22,248 nucleotides of DNA from Coriobacteriales bacterium (GTDB lineage: Bacteria > Actinomycetota > Coriobacteriia > Coriobacteriales > UBA8131). The notes beneath the pieces are model-generated. The model did not search any database. It was given only the letters and a program-made list of their open reading frames with translations, and was not told the origin of the DNA. Positions 14,401 through 22,248 of this stretch are shown in pieces (position 1 is the stretch's first letter; each line of letters begins with the position of its first letter). The position numbers were made by a program, and so were the translations under genes. The DNA lies in assembly GCA_031290695.1 (NCBI GenBank), contig JAITNB010000063.1, positions 1 through 22,248 of the forward strand. Reading direction: 5' to 3'.

Positions 14401-17400
14401 CACGGGTGCCAACGCCGAGATAGGAACCCAACAAGCCCAAGACATCCTTGACAGCATGGATGTTGACGCCGCCATCATCACGCAACTGGGTGCCCAGGGC
14501 ATTGACAGCTCCAAGCCGGTTGGCAGCCAAGGCACTGCCATTGAGGTAGCGAGTGCGGGCGGCCTCAGCGCAACACCGGGGCTCTACACCATCACGCTTG
14601 TCATCTCTGACACCAAGGCTGGTACGCCGTGGACCAAGGCCTTCACCATCCGTGTGCTCCCCAACGAGTACATCGTGTTGGGCGCGCGGTACAGCATCGG
14701 CTACGATGCGGCACCGCGCATGAACAAGGCGCTTGCGGCGAGCATCACCGACGCTGGGCTCCTGCTACGCCACAAGGTGACAGTCTATGACCGGGAGGAC
14801 AACTATAAGGTGGTACCCGACCGCGCGGCGGTAACGACGGGCAGCAGGAGCTTCCCCCTGGATGCCGCGCAAGGCCAGACGAAGCCCGGCACCTTTAACG
14901 TCCATGTTATCAATGACGTCCCTGAGGCAATACCTTCCACAAACGCCACCGTCCCGGTCACCATCGGTGACGGCGCACTGCCTACTGTGGCCGCCAGCTC
15001 CCCGCTCCAAGTCGTCTCGGGTGTGGCAAGCTACAATCCTTTGCAAGACGTCACTTCCAACGACCTTGAGGACGGTCTCAACGGCCCCGCAATCAAGCTG
15101 GTCGAGACCGATGGCGCAGGCAACCCTGTTTATGATGGAGAAGGCAACCCGGTCTGTCTCGACCCCACCTATGCCAACTCCAACGTCTCTGGCAAGCTGA
15201 GTATACCGGGCGTCTATGTGGACACCTATACCGCGGTGGACTCTGATGGCAACTATGCCGCGCCCGTCAAGCGCGTGATCGTGGTCAACGACGGCACCTA
15301 TAGCGTTGGCCCACGCTACATCGTTTATGCCCGCAGCTATGCCATCGCAAAGACGGCCGTTGCCGGTACCAACGACGAGGTGCTCGCGCAATCTCACGCC
15401 GCTGCCTGGAACGCCCAAACCGGGGCCGTGGCAACGCCCGTTGTTATCGACAAAGATGGCTATACGGGCACCGCGGGCGTGTATCCTGCCACGATAGGCG
15501 TTGTTGGCGATGACGGCGACCCTCTGGCCCTCCGCCCCATCAAGATACAGGTCATCGACCGCGAGGTCATCGCTGATGACGGCAACGGCTTCTTTGTTGG
15601 CGCCAACAGCTTCAGGATCAACACGACTGATGAACTGGGCGTTACCAATGCCCGGCTGCTCACCCGCGCAAGCGCGGTGGCCTACGTGGTCACCAGTGCC
15701 ATCGGCCAGGCCGATATTGTTGCCTCGGTACCTGCCGCGGTAGACGCCTATACGGGCAACCGTGACGGCATCCCTGCGGGCGGCGGCTCAACGGCCCTCT
15801 ATGACCTGAGTGTCGCCAACAGCGCGGACCCGGCGACAAAGGCCCTGGTCAACGTGACCCTCTCAAACGGCAACCCCCCTGTTATCACCACTGCAACCCC
15901 CCTCGTGATAGAAAAAGGCACGGGGATAATCCTGAGCTCAGACCCCTATACCGGAGCGGCCTATATCGGCGAGGTATTCGACTACTCACAAGGCGTTGCG
16001 GCCACTGACGACTTCGACATTGTCGCAGGCGACCCCACCCATGCCTTCACGGGCCCCGTGACGCACAACACCGTGTATGCAAACTGGGGCACCGCTCCCG
16101 CCGGTGTCTATACCGTCGTCTACTCCGCCACCGACAGTGACGGCAACACGGCCACCAGCAACCGCGTGGTTGTGGTTGACGACGGTTCAATCACCATTGG
16201 CGGCACCTACATCATCCAGGCACGCAACTTTGTGGCCCTGCTCAAGGATGTTCCCGATGCGGCTGCGGGTGCCGCTGCCCTCGACGCTCATATCCTCTCA
16301 AAATCTGGCGCACGCGCCTGGTACAAGGAAGACGGAGCAGACCATAGCGCCGGCGAGATTGCCCTCGGCGCCCTCGTTTTGAGCAAAGCTGGCTACCATG
16401 ACGCAGTGGGCGCGTACACGCCCATCGTTGTCTCTGCCGTGCTCGACCCCGGGATTGGGCTGATACCGGACGCAACCGCCATCAGGAATATCACGGGCAA
16501 GGTCGTCGATGCCGACCTCATCTTCGAGGACGACCCCTCCTACATCATCACGGCCAATAACTTCGCCCTGTCGCTTGACGACGCGCTGCTCTACAATACT
16601 GACGTGTTGATGAAGGCGGCACTTATCAGCCGCTCGGGGGCAACAGCCTATGAGCGTGCGACACTCAATGAGGTAGGCGTTACCGTTACTGACGAGACCG
16701 TGCCGGCCCCTCCCGTTATCGGGGAATATACGGCCAGCTACGCAGTGACTGGTCACGAGGCAGTGAGTGTGAGGGGAACTGTTGACATCAACAGCGGCAA
16801 CCCCCCAGCCCTTACCGCGACCACTCCCCTTGAGGTTGAGAAGGGCACGGGCAACATCAAGATGCCCGGCGACGCGAGCGGCGTGTACTCTGGCGCGCCC
16901 TTTACCCCTCTGGCAGGCATAACGGTTATCGACCAGGAGGACGGTGCGTATCCCACGGCTAACGCCAACGGCCTGTTCCCCGAAGGCAACATTACGTGGC
17001 AGGGCTCCGTTGACCTCAACGTCGATGGCGTCTATACGGTTGTCTACACGGCGACCGACCTGGTGGGCAACCAGGACACGGCGACCCGTATCGTCGTCGT
17101 TAACGACGGCACCTACACGGTGGCCCCCGACTATATCCTGCAAGCGCGCGGCTTTGTTATCAAGGGGAGCGACGTGCAGCCAAACAGCCAGGCACAGGTG
17201 CTCGTCAAGACCAGGGCCCGGGCGTGGAACGCCCAAACGGGAGTGCCCGTCGAGGCCTTTGTTGGCGATTTTGGCACCCCGCTCTACAGCAGTACCCCTG
17301 ATGACTATACGATTACCATAGCAGTTAGTAACAACACCACGGTCACCGCCCCTGTTACGGCCAGGGTCATCTCGCAGACTATCATCGTCGAGCCAGAAGA

Positions 17401-20400
17401 CGGCGACGACCACTACTACATCACCGCCGATGAGGCCCTCATAAACTCGTATGACTACGACCGGGCAACTCCTGCGACCATCGACCTCCTGGCCCGCTGC
17501 AACGTCCATGCGTATCGGGACGACCGTGTGGCCACCGAGGTGCAGACGTCAGACCTCACAACCAGCAGCTTTAACGGCACGACCGACCCTGACGGCACCT
17601 ATGACGGCAGGACGGGCGTATACGGGGCGGTCTTCTCCATCACCTTGCCCGATGCGAACGGCAAGAGCACCGGCACTGTGAAGGTCACCGTCGACGACCG
17701 CAACGCACCGGTGCTTGAGTTCTCCAACCCGGTAAGCCTTAAGCTCAACGATCCCAGCTTTACCACCCCGCTCGACGGTGTGACCGCAACCGACGTCGAG
17801 GACGGTGCCCTTGTGCCGGTCATCGACCCGGGCAGCGAGACGGTCGACCTCACCACCGCGGGTGTTTATGTTGTTGTTATCAGCGCGACGGACAGCGACC
17901 ACAACACGGTGACGGGGCTGCGCACCTTTGTGGTGGGCGACCTCATCATCGGCGACCGGTACATCATCGGCGCCGCGAGCTTCAATATCAAGGACACGCT
18001 CGTCGATGTCTCGTCTGATGCCGCGAAAAGGAGACAGATACTCACAGCGTCTGGTACCCAGGTCTGGACCCGCGATGGTGCCTATGTTGATAACGACCCA
18101 ACAAAGGAGTTCATCTATACGGGCGGTGCGACCCCGGTCACCAATCTCGACACGCTCAGTACCCTGCGGGTAGCAGATGGTGGCTACACCAACGTGGCAC
18201 AGGACACCCCCTACGCCATCGTCATCGACTTCTCGGACGACCCCAAGGCGAAGGAGAACATCGATGCGCTCGTGTGGACGGGCGCCATCAATGACACCGG
18301 CGATTATCTGCTCAACTGGCAGGACTTCTCAATCACCATCGCCCAGGCCAAGACCGTCACCGGCCTCAACAGAGGTACGGCTGCCGCCAATGCTCAGGTT
18401 GTAGCCTGGGGCCACGCCAAAGTGTTTGACAAGGCACACGGCTTTGCCCTGGTTCCCAATGGGGCAAAGGTCGATACCTACACCATCGAGGCCGTCTCGA
18501 ACCTAATCCCTGGGTATGAGGCGATCTACAGCGTGAACGTGGCCAACCCCCCGGTGGGGACGGGAACCGCGAAGGTGAAGGTCCTCGGCGGCGCCCCGCC
18601 CACCGTGAATGCGAGTTCTCCTTTAGACATCGAGGCTGGCACGGCGAGCTATGACCCCCTCACAAATGTGACCGCAGCAGACCCCGAGGACGCCCCTGCC
18701 GGTTATGCGGATAAGAGCAACATCTACCTCGTCAAGACTGAGGGAGGCACCACAACCTATGTCGCACCCACCTATGCGAACTCGAATGTCGACCTGGGCG
18801 TGCCAGGCGTCTACGTTGACACCTATACTGCCCTGGACTCCGATGATAATTACGCGACACCGGTCAAGCGTGTTGTCGTGGTCAACGACGGCACCTACAG
18901 CGTTGGCTCCAAGTACATCGTTTATGCCCAAAGCTATGCCATCGCACAGGCAGACGTCCTTGGCACCGATGCCGAGATACTCGCGGAATCTGGTCCCGCC
19001 AGGGCGTGGTCGGCCATCACCGGCGACGCGGCGGTGCCCGTTGTTAGCGCCAATGGCGGCTATACGGCCGCTGAGGGAGTTTATCCCGCCACGATAGGCG
19101 TGTCTGGTGACGAGGGCACACCCGTGGCAGGGCAGGCCCGTCGCGACATCAAGATACAGGTTATCGACCGCGAGGTCATCACGAGCGATGGCAAGGGTCA
19201 CTTTGTAGGCGCCAACGCGTTTAAGATGAACTCGACGGCAGAGACAGGCATCGATGACGAGACCCTGCTCGCAAACGCAAACGCCGTTGCCTATGTGGTC
19301 GTGAGCATCAACAAGCAGCCCGACACCGTTACCCAGGTAGACGCGGCAGTGCCAAACGGCGGGTACTCCGGGCATCGTGACGGCACCAAGGGCGAGTATA
19401 TACTGTCGGTCGCCAACAGCCAGAGCCTCACGACCGTAGCGGTGGTCAAGGTACAGGTCACCGACGGCCTGCCCCCGCAGATCAGCTTCGACACCCCGGT
19501 TGTCATCAGCAAGGGCGCGGGCTTTAACAACATGACGGGTGTTACCGCGACAGACCACGAGGACGGGCCTCTCCCCAACAGCGCGATACACGTTGTTGCG
19601 GTTGGCCCTGCGGTTGACACCAGCGCCGTTGGCGTGTACACGCTTACCTACTCCGTTACCGACAGCGACTTCAATACGGTCACGCGCAACCGCGTTGTCG
19701 TGGTCAATGACGGCTCGATTATCGTGGGCGACACCTACGTCATCCAAGCACGCAACTTCGTGGCGCTGCTTAGGGAGGTACCAAGCAACAGCGCCGCCCT
19801 GGACGCCCATATCCTCACCAAGGCAGGTGCGCGTGCCTGGTATAAGGAAGACGGAGCAGGGCATAGCGCCGGGCAGCCTTTCACCGGTGAGCTTGTTGTT
19901 GTAGACAGCGCCTCCTACCAAAAGGCGGTAGGCACCTATGCCCCCATCAAGATAACGACACTCGACGAGACGTCCCTGCCGCGCGAGATTACTGGCAAGG
20001 TGGTCGATGCCGACCATATCTTTGGTACCGACGATTACGTCATCACGGCCAATGATGTGTCGATGCTGCTCTCTGAGGCCGATGCGGGCGGGCTTGCAGA
20101 CGCTGCGCTTGTCTCCCGCTCACAGGCAACGGCTTACAACCGGGCGAACTTCGCCGAGGTGCTCGGTGCCACGGTTGCCAGCAAGAACGTACCCACTGCC
20201 GGTGTCACCGGTGCTGGCTGGGCCAATTACGCCATTGCCGGGCATACTGAGGTGAGGGTACAGGGTGCCGTCGAGGTAACCCAAGGCGACCCTCCTGTGC
20301 TTAGCGTCAACCCGATAACCTACACGGTTGCGCTGGGCGCTGCCTACGACCCCCAGGACGGCGTCTCGGCTACCGACCCACAAGACGGCAGCCTTACGTT

Positions 20401-22248
20401 CACAGCGAGCCCCGCCGGTGCCGGCATCAGGTACACGGGCCTGGTGAACACGGCTGTTGACGGCGTCTACCCCATTGTTTACACTGCGACCGACTCCGAT
20501 GGCAATACGGATACCAAGACACGCATCGTCGTTGTGGACGATGGTACCTACACCATCACGAGCGACTACATCCTGCGGGCCCGCGGCTTTGTTATCAAGG
20601 GCAGCAACGTGCTTACCAACGACCAGACGCAGACGCAGGTTCTTACCAAGTCCAAGGCGAAGGCCTGGGATGCCACGACCGGCGACGAGGTTGCGGCCGT
20701 GGTCACGAACTTCAACGGCTACAGCCGCATTCCTGCCAACTATACTATAACCATAGCAGTTGACAATGAGCGGACCGTCACCGCCACGATAACGGCCAAA
20801 GTCATCTCGCAGACTATCCTTGTCGAGCCAGACGACGACGGCGACCACTACTTTATCGCTGCCGACCCGGCACGCCTGAACCCGGTTGACTACGACACCA
20901 CAACACGCGCTGACCTTATAGGCCTCACCAATGCCAATGCCTGGAAAGACGACCGTGGGCTCGACCCAAAGGCCGTGCAGGTAGATGACTTCACCGGTGA
21001 GCTTGGCGGCGCTCTTGGCAACCCCGCGACTACCTACAACGGCGTGCAGGGCAACTACTTCGCGACCTTCTCGGTCATTGAGAACCCTGCGACCAGGGTC
21101 GTCGATGTGCCGGTCTTGGTCACCACGGGAGGATTCCCCGAAATCGCGTTCACCCAGAACCCGGTTACCCTGCCGCTTGGTACGGGAACCGCTCCTGATG
21201 CAGTCCTGCTTGACGGCGTGACGGCAACCGACAAGGAAGACAACGACAACGGCCTTACGGTCACGCCGGTTGTCGCTGCCAACAGCCCCGCAGTAGACCT
21301 TGCCACCGAGGGCGTTTACGTTGTCTACTACTCCGCTACCGACAGCGACTACAACACGACAACCAAGCCGCGCACCTTTGTGGTGGGCGACCTCGTGGTG
21401 GGGGACACCTACATCGTCGGCGCTGAGGACTTCTACCTCCATGAGGACGATGTTGAGACGGCAGACCCCGCAAAGAGGTCGCAGGTGCTCAGCGAGTCGC
21501 ATACCAAGGTCTGGAGACGCAACGCCGACGGCAGTGCTACCCCGGTTGCCAGCCCCGCTGCGATCGACACCCTTGGGATAGCCTATGACGGCGCCCACAC
21601 CTACACCAACGTGGCAAGCGACACACCGTATCCCCTCACAATCAGCTTCTCGGACGACCTCCTTGCAACCAAGAGCATCAAGGCGCTGGTGTACAAGGGC
21701 ACCATCATCGAGCGCGACGGCTATCTGCTCAACTACCAGGACATCCCCAACCCCAGCTTCCCCGTTTTCTCACGGGAGAACGCCCAGAGCGTTACCGGCA
21801 TCAATAAGATGACGGATGTCTCCCGCAACAAGCTCATCGAATGGGGCGTGGCCAAGGCGTTCAAGCTGGTAGACTTCGCCCTTGTCCCGGTAGAGGTTGT
21901 TGATTATGACATCCAGGACAACGCCCTCCAGACGTGGCACGTCACCTACCAGGTTGCCGAGAAGCCAACGGTGACCGGCACCAACGATGTCACCGTCACG
22001 GGCGGTGCGCCGCCAACCGTGAACGCAACCACGCCTATCGAGATATGGGTGGGCGGCAGCTATGACCCAATGACGAACGTCTCCGCACATGACTCTGAGG
22101 ATGACGCCAACGGCATCCCTGTTAGCGTCCAGCTTAATGGCAGGGCGCCTACGCTGGCGAACTCGAATGTCGACGTGAATACGCCCGGCGTGTATGTTGA
22201 TACGTACTTGGCCGTCGACTCCGAGGCCAATGAGTCGCTGCCGGTCAC
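11492..22248 (+). CDS. Giant secreted multi-domain adhesin with nested Ig-like repeats (3' end beyond window)
   Basis: I translated one uninterrupted frame of 3585 codons that is still open at the window edge. Residues 1-44 are a signal peptide (hydrophobic STLLAVVMVATIVPLSNASA, cleavage near ASA-AP). Residues 45-~118 are an acidic Pro/Glu linker. From ~119 (TDWAGLRAAIAN..VTRIILKNDIT) to ~650 is a beta-helix matching the pectate-lyase-like adhesive domain of Gram-positive surface proteins. A Big_6-like domain lies near 855-945. From residue 1164 the stalk consists of ~273-309-residue modules: one DUF5011-like Ig domain (GVYVDTYTAVDSDGN..VVVNDGTY) followed by two related, unnamed ~100-residue domains. 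Only two cysteines are seen. The wall anchor must lie outside. Likely role: cell-surface adhesion. Start chosen from AGGGGAG and the signal peptide. Confidence 0.95.
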   Translation, partial: MKNLKGISTRAAVGRLGTRAQKLLSTLLAVVMVATIVPLSNASAAPEPEQAASPQQEQGIGEEPDAGEATSLEGQVPEGDDDDPAVEPGSLAILEQQEEVGIAAQGIAAQELTPLEDGTEVTDWAGLRAAIANTAVTRIILKNDITRDLVGGTATQAAATANDLPAIARTLEIDGGGFTLNFNSRGATAVDRVGFYLASNTTLRSFTLQNIKVIRSAGTHALISGNNTSNTATTTNQFTNSKYWTVTVANISNWNGTQAGQPDTGATSLVGLSDGIVTYKGTIRWKINTDHPIVNARFHDFAPGSDVILWNGFNEGNISVSSSLADQARAIQSYPNENSLSAPAVIQATGGAHVELYSAENQAANLNLGNRDSSSATSTATPARVIVQGAGTHVYAHGTGYGTDEWGGTFAIFGGSGGFEVSGGAVLEVVSHGWAGSNGNNSYGQPALIQQITGGTFNVTGEGSHLLIQARFANNNYGGAIRFRYWGGQVFEISDHGRVDVIRDTQGATDDNNPAAIRFGTGAGNKLHVSGGGVLHVENSGNGTYANHGVAVGGNDAIEFDAGGFEFTLDGYLSAVELVARQGAALDAGSDPGTITMGPDTVFLASGRTNADTGAIFGAGTLTFTANSPRFYDFVNTRPGGGRVFAIGASSTFSSTNSDVAIWRRGVNAITGNADKNLTLISYALSGTSLGTISGTSDADMRAYYAQGTAYRMENYTRINGNNAGPVIGALLDLTNADRYVRASARVPEGLDQDGRGVMDDEAFATIKVTPFDDPTHPYEVRGIALETDTYYEAETGVGALDGAIHYALPTGFLKVGDTYQVIDAWRGDAARTVGKIHPASASDIDRTIRTVADATPPLPATVTSEPFYANQRNLAGTWTLDAAYNADPPTTVYAALNGVVVPGVFGIVNGDGTWTYALPSSVSLAENDKVQIILEDAAGNANPLATRAFRDATFPPATTVIVQKVLYDITGANAEIGTQQAQDILDSMDVDAAIITQLGAQGIDSSKPVGSQGTAIEVASAGGLSATPGLYTITLVISDTKAGTPWTKAFTIRVLPNEYIVLGARYSIGYDAAPRMNKALAASITDAGLLLRHKVTVYDREDNYKVVPDRAAVTTGSRSFPLDAAQGQTKPGTFNVHVINDVPEAIPSTNATVPVTIGDGALPTVAASSPLQVVSGVASYNPLQDVTSNDLEDGLNGPAIKLVETDGAGNPVYDGEGNPVCLDPTYANSNVSGKLSIPGVYVDTYTAVDSDGNYAAPVKRVIVVNDGTYSVGPRYIVYARSYAIAKTAVAGTNDEVLAQSHAAAWNAQTGAVATPVVIDKDGYTGTAGVYPATIGVVGDDGDPLALRPIKIQVIDREVIADDGNGFFVGANSFRINTTDELGVTNARLLTRASAVAYVVTSAIGQADIVASVPAAVDAYTGNRDGIPAGGGSTALYDLSVANSADPATKALVNVTLSNGNPPVITTATPLVIEKGTGIILSSDPYTGAAYIGEVFDYSQGVAATDDFDIVAGDPTHAFTGPVTHNTVYANWGTAPAGVYTVVYSATDSDGNTATSNRVVVVDDGSITIGGTYIIQARNFVALLKDVPDAAAGAAALDAHILSKSGARAWYKEDGADHSAGEIALGALVLSKAGYHDAVGAYTPIVVSAVLDPGIGLIPDATAIRNITGKVVDADLIFEDDPSYIITANNFALSLDDALLYNTDVLMKAALISRSGATAYERATLNEVGVTVTDETVPAPPVIGEYTASYAVTGHEAVSVRGTVDINSGNPPALTATTPLEVEKGTGNIKMPGDASGVYSGAPFTPLAGITVIDQEDGAYPTANANGLFPEGNITWQGSVDLNVDGVYTVVYTATDLVGNQDTATRIVVVNDGTYTVAPDYILQARGFVIKGSDVQPNSQAQVLVKTRARAWNAQTGVPVEAFVGDFGTPLYSSTPDDYTITIAVSNNTTVTAPVTARVISQTIIVEPEDGDDHYYITADEALINSYDYDRATPATIDLLARCNVHAYRDDRVATEVQTSDLTTSSFNGTTDPDGTYDGRTGVYGAVFSITLPDANGKSTGTVKVTVDDRNAPVLEFSNPVSLKLNDPSFTTPLDGVTATDVEDGALVPVIDPGSETVDLTTAGVYVVVISATDSDHNTVTGLRTFVVGDLIIGDRYIIGAASFNIKDTLVDVSSDAAKRRQILTASGTQVWTRDGAYVDNDPTKEFIYTGGATPVTNLDTLSTLRVADGGYTNVAQDTPYAIVIDFSDDPKAKENIDALVWTGAINDTGDYLLNWQDFSITIAQAKTVTGLNRGTAAANAQVVAWGHAKVFDKAHGFALVPNGAKVDTYTIEAVSNLIPGYEAIYSVNVANPPVGTGTAKVKVLGGAPPTVNASSPLDIEAGTASYDPLTNVTAADPEDAPAGYADKSNIYLVKTEGGTTTYVAPTYANSNVDLGVPGVYVDTYTALDSDDNYATPVKRVVVVNDGTYSVGSKYIVYAQSYAIAQADVLGTDAEILAESGPARAWSAITGDAAVPVVSANGGYTAAEGVYPATIGVSGDEGTPVAGQARRDIKIQVIDREVITSDGKGHFVGANAFKMNSTAETGIDDETLLANANAVAYVVVSINKQPDTVTQVDAAVPNGGYSGHRDGTKGEYILSVANSQSLTTVAVVKVQVTDGLPPQISFDTPVVISKGAGFNNMTGVTATDHEDGPLPNSAIHVVAVGPAVDTSAVGVYTLTYSVTDSDFNTVTRNRVVVVNDGSIIVGDTYVIQARNFVALLREVPSNSAALDAHILTKAGARAWYKEDGAGHSAGQPFTGELVVVDSASYQKAVGTYAPIKITTLDETSLPREITGKVVDADHIFGTDDYVITANDVSMLLSEADAGGLADAALVSRSQATAYNRANFAEVLGATVASKNVPTAGVTGAGWANYAIAGHTEVRVQGAVEVTQGDPPVLSVNPITYTVALGAAYDPQDGVSATDPQDGSLTFTASPAGAGIRYTGLVNTAVDGVYPIVYTATDSDGNTDTKTRIVVVDDGTYTITSDYILRARGFVIKGSNVLTNDQTQTQVLTKSKAKAWDATTGDEVAAVVTNFNGYSRIPANYTITIAVDNERTVTATITAKVISQTILVEPDDDGDHYFIAADPARLNPVDYDTTTRADLIGLTNANAWKDDRGLDPKAVQVDDFTGELGGALGNPATTYNGVQGNYFATFSVIENPATRVVDVPVLVTTGGFPEIAFTQNPVTLPLGTGTAPDAVLLDGVTATDKEDNDNGLTVTPVVAANSPAVDLATEGVYVVYYSATDSDYNTTTKPRTFVVGDLVVGDTYIVGAEDFYLHEDDVETADPAKRSQVLSESHTKVWRRNADGSATPVASPAAIDTLGIAYDGAHTYTNVASDTPYPLTISFSDDLLATKSIKALVYKGTIIERDGYLLNYQDIPNPSFPVFSRENAQSVTGINKMTDVSRNKLIEWGVAKAFKLVDFALVPVEVVDYDIQDNALQTWHVTYQVAEKPTVTGTNDVTVTGGAPPTVNATTPIEIWVGGSYDPMTNVSAHDSEDDANGIPVSVQLNGRAPTLANSNVDVNTPGVYVDTYLAVDSEANESLPV
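14981..18598 (+). repeat. Adhesin super-repeat copy 1 (modules A1-B1-C1-D1)
   Basis: Four consecutive modules starting at 14981 (PTVAASSP), 15875 (PPVITTATP), 16802 (PPALTATTP) and 17705 (APVLEFSNP); 298, 309, ~302 and ~297 residues. Each type has its own fingerprint: A has VVVNDGTYSVG and SYAIA, B has IIQARNFVALL and RAWYKEDGA, C has ILQARGFVIKGS and RVISQTIIVEP, D has RTFVVGDLIIGD and FDKAHGFALVP. Confidence 0.88.
18599..22012 (+). repeat. Adhesin super-repeat copy 2 (modules A2-B2-C2-D2)
   Basis: The same four types return in the same order at 18599 (PTVNASSP), 19472 (PPQISFDTP), 20291 (PPVLSVNP) and 21137 (PEIAFTQNP), 204 bases shorter in total than copy 1. Corresponding modules resemble each other far more than their neighbours, for example RAWYKEDGA..HSAG in both B modules, and long stretches are near-identical at DNA level. 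Confidence 0.88.
22013..22248 (+). repeat. Start of adhesin super-repeat copy 3 (A3, cut by window)
   Basis: PTVNATTPIE, YDPMTNVSA, LANSNVDV and GVYVDTYLAVDSEAN match the Ig domain of modules A1 and A2, so a third block begins here and the gene continues past the window. Confidence 0.85.

Noticed and set aside
20500..20530. Calcium-binding loops suggested by DSDGNTDT and similar motifs in the Ig domains
   Set aside because: The Dx-D-G-N pattern is the ordinary end of DUF5011-like Ig domains; the other acidic ligand positions are not consistent among copies.
14765..21598. Long antisense open frames within the adhesin (217, 403, 464 and 492 codons on the minus strand)
   Set aside because: They mirror the plus-strand repeats, recur at the same places in each block, have no ribosome sites, and read as low-complexity Val/Arg/Gly protein. 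Codon bias of the GC-rich plus-strand gene explains them.
14981..22248. A CRISPR-like or satellite array
   Set aside because: The repeats are ~0.9-kb and ~3.5-kb protein-coding modules in frame, with diverged sequence and no short regular spacers.

Overview
The window is GC-rich, with GC-ending codons in almost every gene, and reads like a Gram-positive high-GC chromosome. A DinG helicase with an N-terminal exonuclease, a HicAB pair, a phenylacetate-CoA ligase and a giant secreted multi-repeat adhesin together suggest a gut or oral member of the Coriobacteriia (Actinomycetota). That placement is inferred from gene style; no 16S or marker gene is present.

Layout. Positions 1-143 hold the tail of a probable Rrf2-type regulator, followed by a convergent PaaI-type thioesterase. 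Positions 665-4254 carry a two-gene unit: a small acidic protein of unknown function and a DinG helicase/exonuclease. Next come a flavin-reductase-like protein (4436-5005), a distinctly AT-rich alpha/beta hydrolase that looks foreign (5128-5958), a biotin-protein ligase disturbed by two palindrome-bearing insertions (6213-7160) and a MATE efflux pump (7181-8707). Several GC-rich hairpins separate these units.

Positions 8708-10021 are a small accessory patch. It holds two tiny reading frames around a strong hairpin (possibly a type I toxin-like locus), a 52-bp near-exact copy of the 3' end of the neighbouring paaK gene, and a hicA-hicB toxin-antitoxin operon with its own promoter and palindromic sites. 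The intact paaK-like ligase follows at 10022-11257 on the minus strand.

Positions 11492-22248 are one uninterrupted reading frame of at least 3585 codons, still open at the window edge. It encodes a secreted protein: signal peptide, acidic linker, a pectate-lyase-like beta-helix adhesive domain, a Big_6-like domain, and then a long stalk. The stalk is built from ~290-residue modules, each made of one Ig-like (DUF5011-type) domain plus two related ~100-residue domains that I do not recognise. Four module types (A-B-C-D) occur in order, and the four-module block is repeated (14981-18598, 18599-22012), with a third block starting at 22013. This nested repeat architecture, and the unnamed paired domain, are the most novel-looking content here. 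The housekeeping genes on the left have no evident functional link to the adhesin.
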